A stretch of DNA of 64,000 bases. Source: Sphingobium sp. AP49. Its GTDB lineage: Bacteria; Pseudomonadota; Alphaproteobacteria; Sphingomonadales; Sphingomonadaceae. Shown piece by piece: positions 33,927-42,503 of the stretch. The stretch is from assembly GCF_000281715.2 (NCBI RefSeq), contig NZ_CP124576.1, positions 4,003,001-4,067,000 on the forward strand, in the 5' to 3' direction. The translations under genes were made by a program, and so were the position numbers. Numbering within the stretch: position 1 is the stretch's first letter; each line of letters starts with the position of its first letter. Below the pieces are notes generated by a model that saw only the letters and a program-made list of their open reading frames with translations, was not told where the DNA came from and did no database searches.

Positions 33927-34580
33927 ATGTATCGAAACAGATTTCTACACGTTGAGCTGTCAGCCATGCTGGCAATGTTGCTTTTGACCTGCACGCCGAG
34001 ATCCGCATGGGCTGCCCCCGCCCCCTCCGACTCCTTGATCGGGCTGCTCGGCGCACTCGTCCAGGGCGCTTCGCAGGCCAAGGTCAGGAGCAGTTGGGAC
34101 GGCGTTCCCATGGATACCCGCTCATGTGTCGATGCCGCGCTATCAGCCAAGAACAAGCGGATTGAGGATCTGATCGGCGCAGGCGTCAAGGCGAGCGATC
34201 AACGGATATCGGGAATCCTGAACTTCTGCCAGGCATTGGCGAGCCGCTCGCTCAGGGACAATTTCCCCTGCCGGACGATGAACGATGCCGGCCAGAATGT
34301 GGAGACGGCCTGCTACGAACAATTTGCTTCATCCGGCAACGGCGAACTCCGGCCAGTGGATCGTGATGCCTTCATCCGCCTTGCCGCTTCGGGCGGGAAA
34401 GTCGAAATCGCGACACTGGAACTGCCGGCAGCCAAGACGGCGCGACTGCAGGCGGAACGACATGCCCGGCAAGTGGCACAGGCGGAGAAGCAACGACTGG
34501 TACAGCTCAAAGCCGAGCAGGAACGCGTGCGCGCCGCCGAACTGGCCAGGAAGGAACTCGGCACCTTCCGTCCCTACTGA
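33927..34580 (+). CDS. Hypothetical exported protein
   Basis: A 217-residue protein with a signal peptide (LSAMLAMLLLTCTPRSAWAA). The mature part has four cysteines (RSCVDAA, NFCQAL, FPCRTM, TACYEQF), probably two disulfides, then a long basic and acidic helix (ARLQAERHARQVAQAEKQRLVQLKAEQERVRAAELARKEL) likely to be a coiled coil. The start at 33927 has CGAGG 5 bases upstream. It lies 50 bases after the LprI-like lipoprotein gene and may share its transcript. No family is recognised. Confidence 0.6.
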   Translation: MYRNRFLHVELSAMLAMLLLTCTPRSAWAAPAPSDSLIGLLGALVQGASQAKVRSSWDGVPMDTRSCVDAALSAKNKRIEDLIGAGVKASDQRISGILNFCQALASRSLRDNFPCRTMNDAGQNVETACYEQFASSGNGELRPVDRDAFIRLAASGGKVEIATLELPAAKTARLQAERHARQVAQAEKQRLVQLKAEQERVRAAELARKELGTFRPY

Positions 34581-34687
34581 TCCCGGGCAGGCTAGAAATC
34601 TGGTGCCCACCACTGGAGTAACGATTTACCGGCCATCATCCGAGAGTCAGGGATAAAGCCCTTTATCGCATATTATCATGGAAATAT

Positions 34688-34777
<90 letters not shown>

Positions 34778-34912
34778 GCAGAAGACCGGAAGCATCGAAA
34801 ATGCTGCACCGATCGGGTCGAGGGGCGGCCATTAGCGAATGATTCCTGGCTTGCCAAGCCGCCTATCCGGTATTTTTCTTGTCTCCCTGCGTCGCGCCCC
34901 TAAATTAGTCAC

Positions 34913-35284
34913 ATGAAAGTCACGATTCAGAATATTGGCACCGGCATTGCCGCCCCATCGATTGTCCATGCCCGCTTCAGCATCGGCGATGTGCTCAAGC
35001 ATCGCAGCTTCGGCTTCCGCGGCGTGGTGTTCGATATCGACCCGGTCTTCGCCAATAGCGACGAGTGGTATGAATCGATTCCCGAACATGCCAGGCCTGA
35101 TAAGGAGCAGCCTTTCTACCACCTGCTCGCCGAAAATGGCGAGAACAGCTACGTCGCCTATGTCAGCCAGCAGAATCTGGTGGCTGACGACAGCGAGGAA
35201 CCGGTCGACCACCCGGCCATCATCGGCCTGTTCGGCGATTATGCGGATGGCAAATATCAGCTGCGCCCGCGCCACCGCCACTGA
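34913..35284 (+). CDS. hspQ: Heat shock protein HspQ
   Basis: Small cytoplasmic protein of 123 residues of the HspQ/YccV hemimethylated-DNA-binding family, a specificity factor for Lon protease in enterobacteria. The family marks are ARFSIGDVLKHRSFGFRGVVFDIDPVFANSDEWYESIP, then QPFYHLLAENG and YVAYVSQQNLVADDS. The length is slightly above the E. coli protein because of the N-terminal MKVTIQNIGTGIAAPS. An SGNH hydrolase frame overlaps its last 44 bases. Confidence 0.9.
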   Translation: MKVTIQNIGTGIAAPSIVHARFSIGDVLKHRSFGFRGVVFDIDPVFANSDEWYESIPEHARPDKEQPFYHLLAENGENSYVAYVSQQNLVADDSEEPVDHPAIIGLFGDYADGKYQLRPRHRH

Positions 35285-36017
35285 ACGACGCAATCGGGCG
35301 GCGCTGGTCGCTGCCCTGTTGCTCGTCACAGCTGGGCCGCTGTACGCCGGACCGCCAGTGATGGAGGACAAGGTTGCAGCCCCCAATGCCGATCCGACCT
35401 TTCCCTTCTCCAACGAGATCGCCGCCTTTGCCCAGGCTGAAGCCGCCAGTCCCCCCGTCGCCGACGCCACCTTGTTCCTGGGTAGTTCCAGCATCCGCCT
35501 GTGGGACATCAAAAACAGCTTCAGCGATATCGGCACGGTCAATCGCGGCTTTGGCGGCGCGACCACGCCCGACGTGCTCCATTATTACAAGCGGCTGCTG
35601 CCCAAGGCCAAGCCACGCTCGATCATCGTCTATGTCGGCGAGAATGACCTGGCCGCCGGCGCCACCCCGGACAAGGTCGCAGGCGATGTGCTGACCCTGC
35701 TGCGCCAGTTGCGCGCCGACTATCCCAAGGCGCATATCGCCTATCTCTCGCTCAAGCCCAGCCCGATCCGCTGGACGCTCTGGCCCAAGATGGCGGCCGT
35801 CAACATGACCGTGGCTGCCCGCGGCAAGACCATGAAATTCGATTATCTCGACGTCAGTCGCCCGCTGCTGGCGGCGGACGGCCTGCCCGATGCCTCCCTG
35901 TTCCGTGCCGACGGTTTGCACATGAATCCACGCGGTTATGCGCGCTGGACGCAGTTGGTCGACACCTATCTCGATCGCGCCGTGCTGGCCGATGCCAGCA
36001 TTGGCCGCGATTCCTGA
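35241..36017 (+). CDS. SGNH/GDSL-type hydrolase, exported
   Basis: Secreted esterase or lipase-like hydrolase of about 258 residues. A signal peptide (ALVAALLLVTAGPLYA) is present. SGNH blocks: FLGSSSIRLW (block I, nucleophile Ser in GSS), NRGFGGA (block II Gly), VYVGENDLAAG (block III Asn) and FRADGLHMNPRGY (block V Asp-x2-His). The start is uncertain: ATG 35241 or 35247, both inside hspQ, with no strong ribosome site, so coupling to hspQ translation is possible. The substrate is unknown; the closest look is to the YSIRLW-type acetylhydrolases of cell-surface sugars. Confidence 0.8.
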   Translation: MRMANISCARATATERRNRAALVAALLLVTAGPLYAGPPVMEDKVAAPNADPTFPFSNEIAAFAQAEAASPPVADATLFLGSSSIRLWDIKNSFSDIGTVNRGFGGATTPDVLHYYKRLLPKAKPRSIIVYVGENDLAAGATPDKVAGDVLTLLRQLRADYPKAHIAYLSLKPSPIRWTLWPKMAAVNMTVAARGKTMKFDYLDVSRPLLAADGLPDASLFRADGLHMNPRGYARWTQLVDTYLDRAVLADASIGRDS

Positions 36018-36107
36018 CCGTCCTGTCGGCCAGTTTAAGATTGATCCAATCGCCCGCAACATTATTACCGGCCGCTTGATTGATCGACTGGCGAAGGGAA
36101 AAGAGCA

Positions 36108-38072
36108 GTGACAACCGATTCGGCCAAGGCCGTGCCGATGGCGGAGCTGACGCTACGCGGCGTCATCCTGGGCGCGCTCATCACCCTGCTGTTCACCGCC
36201 GCCAACGTCTATCTGGGCCTCAAGATCGGCCTGACCTTCGCCACATCGATCCCCGCCGCGGTCATCTCCATGGCGGTGCTGCGCCTGTTCGCGACCGGCA
36301 CGATCCTGGAAAATAATATCGTCCAGACCATTGCCTCGGCCGCCGGTACGCTGTCGGCGATCATCTTCGTGCTGCCGGGCCTGGTCATAATCGGCTGGTG
36401 GCAGGGCTTCCCCTATTGGCTGAGCGCCTTCACCATCGCACTGGGCGGCATATTGGGCGTGATGTATTCGGTGCCACTGCGCCGCGCGCTCGTCACCGGC
36501 TCCGACCTCCCCTATCCCGAAGGCGTTGCGGCTGCCGAAGTGCTCAAGGTTGGCGCGGGTTCGCGGGAGGGCCTGGAAGAGAATAAGCGGGGGCTAGCCG
36601 CCATCGTCATGAGTTCGCTCGCCGCCGCTGGCTTCTCGATCATCGCCAAGACCAAGCTCCTGGCCGAGGAGGCTGCCACCTTCTTCAAATTGGGCGCCGG
36701 CGCCAGCTCGGTCTCGACCAGCTTCTCTATGGCCCTGATCGGCGTCGGCCATCTGGTCGGCATTTCCGTCGGCGTCGCGATGTTCGTCGGCTTGCTGATC
36801 AGTTGGGTCGGTATCGTCCCCTATCTCACCAGCCCGCTGCCCACCGGCGTAGACCTTGCCGACCTGGTCGGCACCACCTTCCGCATGAAGGCGCGCTTCA
36901 TCGGCGCAGGCACGATCGGCATCGCCGCGATCTGGACCCTGCTCAAGATCCTCGGCCCGATCATCAGCGGCATCCGTTCCGCCATGGCGGCCGCAAAAAT
37001 CCGTAAATCGGGCGACGGCGGCCTGCTGGAGCTGACCGAACGCGATCTGCCCATCGGCATCGTCTTTGGTACCATCCTTGCTTCGTTGGTCCCGATCGCG
37101 ATCCTGCTGTGGGTGTTTGCTCAGGGTGGTCCGATCGCCGCCAACCCGGTGCCGATCATCGCCCTGACCCTGGCCTATATCCTGGTCGCCGGCATCGTCA
37201 TCGCTTCGGTCTGCGGTTATATGGCGGGCCTGATCGGGGCATCGAACAGCCCGATCTCCGGCGTCGGCATCCTCGCCGTGCTGGGTGCCTCGTTGATCCT
37301 GGCCGCCATCTACGGATCGGGCGGCAACCCGGAACAAAGTCAGGCGCTGATCGCCTATGCGCTGTTCACCACCGCCATCGTGTTCGGCGTCGCCACGATC
37401 TCGAACGATAATCTCCAGGATCTCAAGACCGGTCAGCTGGTCGGCGCCACCCCCTGGAAGCAGCAGATCGCGCTGATACTCGGCGTACTGTTCGGCGCTC
37501 TGGTCATTCCGCCGGTGCTCGATCTGCTCAATAGCGCCTTCGGCTTTGCCGGTGCGCCGGGCGCCGGCCCCAATGCCTTGCCCGCGCCGCAGGCGGCATT
37601 GATCTCGGCATTGGCAAAGGGCGTGCTGGGCGGAGATCTCGACTGGGGGCTGATCGGCTTCGGCGCCGGCATCGGCGTGGTCGTGGTCGCCATCGACGAA
37701 CTGCTGGGCAAGGCCGGCAAGCTGCGCCTGCCTCCGCTCGCGGTTGGCATGGGCATCTACCTGCCGATGGCGCTCACCCTGCTGATCCCGGTCGGCGCGG
37801 TGATCGGCCATTTCTACAATCGCTGGTCGCTGCGCCAGGCGAATCCGGAATTTGCCGAGCGCATGGGCGTGCTGATGGCGACCGGCTTCATCGTCGGCGA
37901 AAGCCTGTTCGGCGTTGCCTTTGCCGGTATCGTCGCCTCGACCGACAGCGATGCACCGCTGGCGCTGGTCGGCGAAAGCCACTGGACGGTGCCGCTGTCG
38001 GTGCTGGTCTTCGCCGGCGTGATCGCGGCCCTCTATGCCCGACTGCGCCGCTGGGCGACCGCGCCGCTGTAA
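36108..38072 (+). CDS. OPT-family oligopeptide transporter
   Basis: Inner membrane transporter of 654 residues with about 14-16 hydrophobic helices, of the oligopeptide transporter (OPT) family, bacterial branch. The N-terminal ELTLRGVILGALITLLFTAANVYLGLKIGLTFATSIPAAV and the SDLPYPEGVAAAEVLK motif are characteristic. Substrates in this branch are peptides or metal chelates and cannot be told here. It starts 90 bases after the SGNH gene and is followed by a strong hairpin, so it is a separate unit. Confidence 0.88.
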   Translation: MTTDSAKAVPMAELTLRGVILGALITLLFTAANVYLGLKIGLTFATSIPAAVISMAVLRLFATGTILENNIVQTIASAAGTLSAIIFVLPGLVIIGWWQGFPYWLSAFTIALGGILGVMYSVPLRRALVTGSDLPYPEGVAAAEVLKVGAGSREGLEENKRGLAAIVMSSLAAAGFSIIAKTKLLAEEAATFFKLGAGASSVSTSFSMALIGVGHLVGISVGVAMFVGLLISWVGIVPYLTSPLPTGVDLADLVGTTFRMKARFIGAGTIGIAAIWTLLKILGPIISGIRSAMAAAKIRKSGDGGLLELTERDLPIGIVFGTILASLVPIAILLWVFAQGGPIAANPVPIIALTLAYILVAGIVIASVCGYMAGLIGASNSPISGVGILAVLGASLILAAIYGSGGNPEQSQALIAYALFTTAIVFGVATISNDNLQDLKTGQLVGATPWKQQIALILGVLFGALVIPPVLDLLNSAFGFAGAPGAGPNALPAPQAALISALAKGVLGGDLDWGLIGFGAGIGVVVVAIDELLGKAGKLRLPPLAVGMGIYLPMALTLLIPVGAVIGHFYNRWSLRQANPEFAERMGVLMATGFIVGESLFGVAFAGIVASTDSDAPLALVGESHWTVPLSVLVFAGVIAALYARLRRWATAPL

Positions 38073-38102
38073 TAGAGTGCAACAAATGCCTGTTTCATCG
38101 AA

Positions 38103-38120
38103 CTGTCACGAAAATGGCAT
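38103..38120 (+). promoter_or_regulatory. Possible Pho box upstream of the phosphate-scavenging genes
   Basis: CTGTCAC-GAAA-ATGGCAT resembles two 7-base PhoB half-sites (consensus CTGTCAT) with 11-base spacing: 6 of 7 and 5 of 7 matches. It lies 95 bases before the receptor gene that precedes phosphatase and phytase genes. The match is imperfect and by eye. Confidence 0.4.
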
Positions 38121-38141
38121 CACCTTGTAAGGAAACGCCGC

Positions 38142-38172
38142 CACTGGCCCCCTCAACCGGACGGGGCCAGTG
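38142..38172 (+). terminator. Hairpin after the OPT gene
   Basis: A perfect 10-base stem (CACTGGCCCC / GGGGCCAGTG) around an 11-base loop lies 70 bases after the OPT stop and 43 bases before the next start. No T-run follows, so it may end OPT transcription only partly, or act within the leader of the receptor gene. Confidence 0.5.
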
Positions 38173-38214
38173 ACACGTCGCTGATCTCCCCGCCGATAAC
38201 AGGGAGATTCCACT

Positions 38215-41019
38215 ATGAACCGTCTTGTCCGTGGCGCGAGCCGCGTAGCCATCGCCCTTGCCATCGCGACACCGGCCGCCGCCCTGGCCGGCACCATCAG
38301 CGGTACCGTGTCGGACGGCACCGGCACCCGCGCGCTGCAGTCGACCCAGCTGCGCATCGTCGAAAATGGCCGCATCGCCGAAGCCGGCCGTGACGGTTCC
38401 TATCGCTTCCCTGACGTCGCGCCGGGCACCTACACGATCGAGGCGCGCTACACCGGCGCCGATCCGGTCCGCACCACCGTCGTCGTGCCCCAGACCGGTG
38501 ACGTCGATGCCGACATCCGCATCGGTTCCAATGTCGACGCATCGATCATCGTCGTCGGCCAGGTTGCAAACCAGGCATCCGCCCTGTCGCGCCAGCGCGC
38601 CGCCGACGGTGTCGAAAGCGTCCTGACCCGTGACGCCATCGGCCAGTTCCCCGATCAGAATGTCGCCGAATCGCTGCGCCGCCTGCCCGGCATCAACGTG
38701 ATGAACGACCAGGGCGAAGGCCGCTTCGTCTCGGTCCGCGGTCTCGACCCCGAACTCAATTCCTCGTCGGTCAACGGTGCCCGCCTGCCCGCACCCGAAT
38801 CCGACGTCCGCTCGGTCGCGCTTGACGTTGTGCCGTCGGAACTGATCGAATCGATCGAAGTGAAGAAGTCGCTGACGCCCGACATGGACGCCGACACCAT
38901 CGGCGCCTCGATCGAGATCAACACCACCAGCGCTTTCGACCGCAAGAAGGACCTTTATTCGGTCAAGCTGGAAGGCAGCTATAACGATTATGCCGATGCG
39001 GTGACACCCAAGGGCAGCTTCGACTTCTCGACCCGCCTGACCGACCGCTTCGGCATCTCGGGCGGCTTCAGCTATTACAAGCGCAAGTTCGAGACCGACA
39101 ATATCGAGGCGGCGGACTGGACCACCGGGGGCGACGACGACATCGCCTATGCCGAGACGCTGGAATATCGCGACTATGACGTCACCCGCAAGCGCATGGG
39201 AGCCACGCTCAACTTCGACTGGATGCCCACCGACACGACCAAGCTCTATGCGCGCGGCATCTACAACCAGTTCGACGACCAGGAATATCGCCGCCGCCTG
39301 ACCTTCGTCATGGATGAAGAGCCAGCGTCAGGCGATGCCGACAACGCCTTCTTCACCGACGAAGACGGCCGCATCGAAGTGCGCCGCGACCTCAAGGATC
39401 GTTTCGAGCGCCAGCGCATCAAATCGATTGTGCTGGGCGGCACCACCGAAACCGGCCCGTGGAAGCTGACCTATTCGGGTAGCTGGTCGGAATCGACCGA
39501 GCGGGAAAATGGGTCGATCGACCCCATCCGCTGGCGCGCCCGCTTCGACGGTGACGGCGTCGACGTGAACTTCAACTATGCCGATCCGCGCGTCCCGACC
39601 TTTGACGTGACCAGCGGTGCCGACCTGTTCAACGATCCCGACCAGTACAGCTTCAACCGCGTCGAACAGACCGCGCTGTCGGACTCGCGCGACCGCGAAT
39701 ATGCGCTGAAGGGCGATCTGGCGCGCAGCTTTGCCATGGATGGCGGCACCTTCACCGTGCAGGCCGGCATGAAAGCCCGCTGGCGCCAGAAGAGCTATAA
39801 TTTCAACATGAACTATTATGACGACGGCGACCTGGACCTGGCCGATGTGCTGGGGCCGCAGACCTATCGCCTCGCCAATCTCGGCCCGGTGCCGGCCAAG
39901 GGCGCGGCAACCGACTATTTCTACGATAATATCGGCGAATTTGAACTCGATCCGATCACCAGCGCCTATGAATCGGCCGCGCAGGACTATAGCGCCAAGG
40001 AGGATATCCTGGCCACCTATCTGCTCGGTCGCTGGGACAGCAGCACGCTGCGCATCATCGGTGGCGTCCGCATGGAGCAGACCCGCAATGTGCTGCGCGG
40101 CAACATGACCGAATATGCGCTGGACGAGGATGGCGAGGCGACCGGCGTCGTCTCGACCCCCAATGTCTTCACCAAACATTATACCGACTGGCTGCCCAGC
40201 CTGACCGCCCGTTTCGAGCCGAGCGAGGGCATGGTGTTCCGCGCGGCGGGCTATAAGAGCTTGGTCCGTCCCAAGCTGTCGCAGATGGCGCCGCGCTTCA
40301 TCCTGGACGAGGATTATGCGGCGGAATTCGGCAATCCGGACCTCAAGCCCTATCGCGCCTGGAACTTCGACGCGTCGGCCGAATGGTATTTCGCCAGCAA
40401 TGGCGCATTGAGCGCCGGCATCTTCTACAAGACGATCAAGGACTATACCGCCCAGATTCGCGATTTCGACGACGGCACCTATAACGGCATCGATTACAGC
40501 GAAGCCGTCTATTATGTGAACGGCGACACCGCCAAGGTGAAGGGCGTCGAACTGTCCTACAGCCAGGTGATGAGCTTCCTGCCGGCGCCGTTCGACGGCC
40601 TGCTGGTGAACCTCAACTACACCTACACCGACGCCGACGGTAAGATCACCAGCTATGACGGCGACGACAATGCCTATACCCGTCGCATCGGCCTACCCAA
40701 CGCATCGAAGCATACTGCCAACATGGTGCTGGGCTATGAAAAGGGTCCGATCTCGCTGCGCGCCGCCGGCACCTATCGCAGCAAATATCTGGACGAGGTC
40801 GGCGATGGTCCGGACACCGATCGCATGGTCGACAATCATTTCCAGCTCGACCTGAGCGCGAAGTACAAGATCCTGCCGGGCGTCCGCCTGTTCGCCGACT
40901 GGGTGAACGTCAACAACGCCAAATATTTCGCCTACCAGAATTTCGAGGGCAGCCGTCGCCTGCTGCAATATGAGGAATATAACTGGACCGTGAAGTTCGG
41001 CATCTCCGCCAGCTTCTGA
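38215..41019 (+). CDS. TonB-dependent receptor with N-terminal carboxypeptidase-regulatory-like domain
   Basis: Outer membrane receptor of 934 residues. A signal peptide (VAIALAIATPAAALAG) is followed by a carboxypeptidase-D regulatory-like beta-sandwich (GTISGTVSDGTG ... YRFPDVAPGTYTIEARYTGAD). The plug domain carries DAIGQFPDQNVAESLRRLPGINV, RGLDPELNSSSVNG and SLTPDMDADTIGASIEIN. The barrel ends EYNWTVKFGISASF. This is the family often called oar-like or TonB-dep receptor with SusC-like plug in alphaproteobacteria. Its place upstream of an acid phosphatase and a phytase suggests uptake of phytate or another organic phosphate, which is inference. Confidence 0.85.
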   Translation: MNRLVRGASRVAIALAIATPAAALAGTISGTVSDGTGTRALQSTQLRIVENGRIAEAGRDGSYRFPDVAPGTYTIEARYTGADPVRTTVVVPQTGDVDADIRIGSNVDASIIVVGQVANQASALSRQRAADGVESVLTRDAIGQFPDQNVAESLRRLPGINVMNDQGEGRFVSVRGLDPELNSSSVNGARLPAPESDVRSVALDVVPSELIESIEVKKSLTPDMDADTIGASIEINTTSAFDRKKDLYSVKLEGSYNDYADAVTPKGSFDFSTRLTDRFGISGGFSYYKRKFETDNIEAADWTTGGDDDIAYAETLEYRDYDVTRKRMGATLNFDWMPTDTTKLYARGIYNQFDDQEYRRRLTFVMDEEPASGDADNAFFTDEDGRIEVRRDLKDRFERQRIKSIVLGGTTETGPWKLTYSGSWSESTERENGSIDPIRWRARFDGDGVDVNFNYADPRVPTFDVTSGADLFNDPDQYSFNRVEQTALSDSRDREYALKGDLARSFAMDGGTFTVQAGMKARWRQKSYNFNMNYYDDGDLDLADVLGPQTYRLANLGPVPAKGAATDYFYDNIGEFELDPITSAYESAAQDYSAKEDILATYLLGRWDSSTLRIIGGVRMEQTRNVLRGNMTEYALDEDGEATGVVSTPNVFTKHYTDWLPSLTARFEPSEGMVFRAAGYKSLVRPKLSQMAPRFILDEDYAAEFGNPDLKPYRAWNFDASAEWYFASNGALSAGIFYKTIKDYTAQIRDFDDGTYNGIDYSEAVYYVNGDTAKVKGVELSYSQVMSFLPAPFDGLLVNLNYTYTDADGKITSYDGDDNAYTRRIGLPNASKHTANMVLGYEKGPISLRAAGTYRSKYLDEVGDGPDTDRMVDNHFQLDLSAKYKILPGVRLFADWVNVNNAKYFAYQNFEGSRRLLQYEEYNWTVKFGISASF

Positions 41020-41038
41020 TCCTGTTCGATTTCCCCCG

Positions 41039-41080
41039 CTTGCCGGCCGTGTCCCTACGCGGCCGGCAAGTCCTGTTTTT
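41039..41080 (+). terminator. Intrinsic terminator after the receptor gene
   Basis: An 11-base perfect stem (CTTGCCGGCCG / CGGCCGGCAAG) with a 10-base loop is followed by TCCTGTTTTT. It lies between the receptor and the phosphatase gene, so expression of the latter needs read-through or its own promoter. Confidence 0.8.
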
Positions 41081-41094
41081 CGGAAAGGACGATC

Positions 41095-42495
41095 ATGTCC
41101 CGACTGTTCATTACCACCCTGCTGCTGGCATCAGCCGCGCCATCAATGGCCCAGCCCGCCCCTCAGCCGCCCGTGCCGCGTTCGGCCGGCACGCCCTATG
41201 CAGCCCGCACCCTGCCCGACCGGATCATGCTGACGCCCGCCGCCGATCCAGCCCATGGCATGGCGGTCGCCTATCGCACCGATGCAGCCCAGAGCGCCAG
41301 TGAAGCGCAGATCGCGATATCGGTCGACGGTCCGACGCTGGAGGAGAAGGCAAGGACAGTGACCGGCCCTGCCGGCACGGCCAAGGACAGCGCCAATGGC
41401 CCGGCCCTTTATCACCAGATCCGCTTCGACAATCTGACACCCGATACCGTCTATGCCTATCGCTTGAAGGGCAGCGCGGGCTGGAGCGAATGGCTGCAAT
41501 TTCGCACGGCGGCGGCTGAGGCCAAACCCTTCCGCTTCCTCTATCTGGGTGACATCCAGAACGGCATCCTGACCTATGCCAGCCGTGTCATCCGCCAGGC
41601 CTTCCACGCCAATGGCGGGATCGAACTGGTCGCCCATGCCGGCGATCTTGCGGCCCAGCGCGACGACCTCGACCATGACGACGAATGGGGCGAGTTCAAC
41701 CAGGCCGGCAGCTATAACTGGTCGATCGTCCCGCAACTGCCCGCGACCGGCAATCATGAATATGTCGATGTGGTGAAGCCCGACGGCAGCGAAAGCCGCA
41801 CGCTCGGCCCCTATTTCCCGCTGCAATTCGCGCTGCCCGACAATGGCGTGCCGGGCCTCAGGACCACCTATTTTGTCGATTATCAGGGGGTTCGTTTCAT
41901 CATCCTCGACGGCACGTCGGCGATCGACCTCGGGACTATGGCGCAGCAGACGAAGTGGCTCGATGCCACCCTCGCGTCCAGCAAGGCGAAATGGAATGTC
42001 GTGCTGTTCCACCAGCCCGTCTTCACCTGCGCCCGGCCGCAGGACACATCCGAGGTGAAGGCCGCATGGAAGCCGGTCTTCGACAAGCGCAAGGTCGATC
42101 TGGTGCTGCAGGGCCATGACCATTGCTACAGCCGCCTGACGTCCGAAGCGGGCCGCGAGGCATCGGCGCAGGCGCGGGCCAATGGCGCGATCCAGGGGCC
42201 GGTCTATCTCGTCTCGGTCACCGGCTCCAAAATGTATGGCCTCAATGACCGGGCCCGCACCCAGCCGGACAAGACCGCCGAAGCGACCGAACTATATCAG
42301 ATCGTGGACGTGGATGGCGATCGTCTCAAATTCCGCACCTATACCGCGTCGGGCAAGCTCTATGACGGCTTCGATCTGGAGAAGCGGGCGGACGGCAATC
42401 ACCTGACCGACACCAGCGAACCCACCATCGCGGTGCGCACCTGCACCGGCAACATTGGTCCCGACGGCGGCAAATGCGTTGCGCGCGGCAAGTGA
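41095..42495 (+). CDS. Purple acid phosphatase-like metallophosphoesterase, exported
   Basis: Secreted phosphatase of 466 residues. A signal peptide (MSRLFITTLLLASAAPSMA) is followed by a fibronectin-III-like N-terminal domain (MAVAYRTDAAQSASEAQIAI, LTPDTVYAYRLKGSAGWSEW). The dimetal phosphoesterase motifs come in order: FLYLGDIQNG, VAHAGDLAAQ, LPATGNHEY, LFHQPVF and GHDHCYSR. These fit a purple acid phosphatase releasing phosphate from monoesters in the periplasm. The start has GGAAAGGACGATC upstream. The phytase gene follows 8 bases downstream, so the two are cotranscribed. Confidence 0.87.
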   Translation: MSRLFITTLLLASAAPSMAQPAPQPPVPRSAGTPYAARTLPDRIMLTPAADPAHGMAVAYRTDAAQSASEAQIAISVDGPTLEEKARTVTGPAGTAKDSANGPALYHQIRFDNLTPDTVYAYRLKGSAGWSEWLQFRTAAAEAKPFRFLYLGDIQNGILTYASRVIRQAFHANGGIELVAHAGDLAAQRDDLDHDDEWGEFNQAGSYNWSIVPQLPATGNHEYVDVVKPDGSESRTLGPYFPLQFALPDNGVPGLRTTYFVDYQGVRFIILDGTSAIDLGTMAQQTKWLDATLASSKAKWNVVLFHQPVFTCARPQDTSEVKAAWKPVFDKRKVDLVLQGHDHCYSRLTSEAGREASAQARANGAIQGPVYLVSVTGSKMYGLNDRARTQPDKTAEATELYQIVDVDGDRLKFRTYTASGKLYDGFDLEKRADGNHLTDTSEPTIAVRTCTGNIGPDGGKCVARGK

Positions 42496-42503
42496 GGACG
42501 ATC

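Noticed and set aside
34640..34687. GATAAAG-CC-CTTTATC inverted repeat after tRNA-Ser considered as a terminator
   Set aside because: The stem is short and A+T rich without a following T-run; left out as a firm feature.
36594..37982. A 462-codon minus-strand frame inside the OPT transporter gene
   Set aside because: Composition is that of an antisense shadow and the transporter on the other strand is full length.
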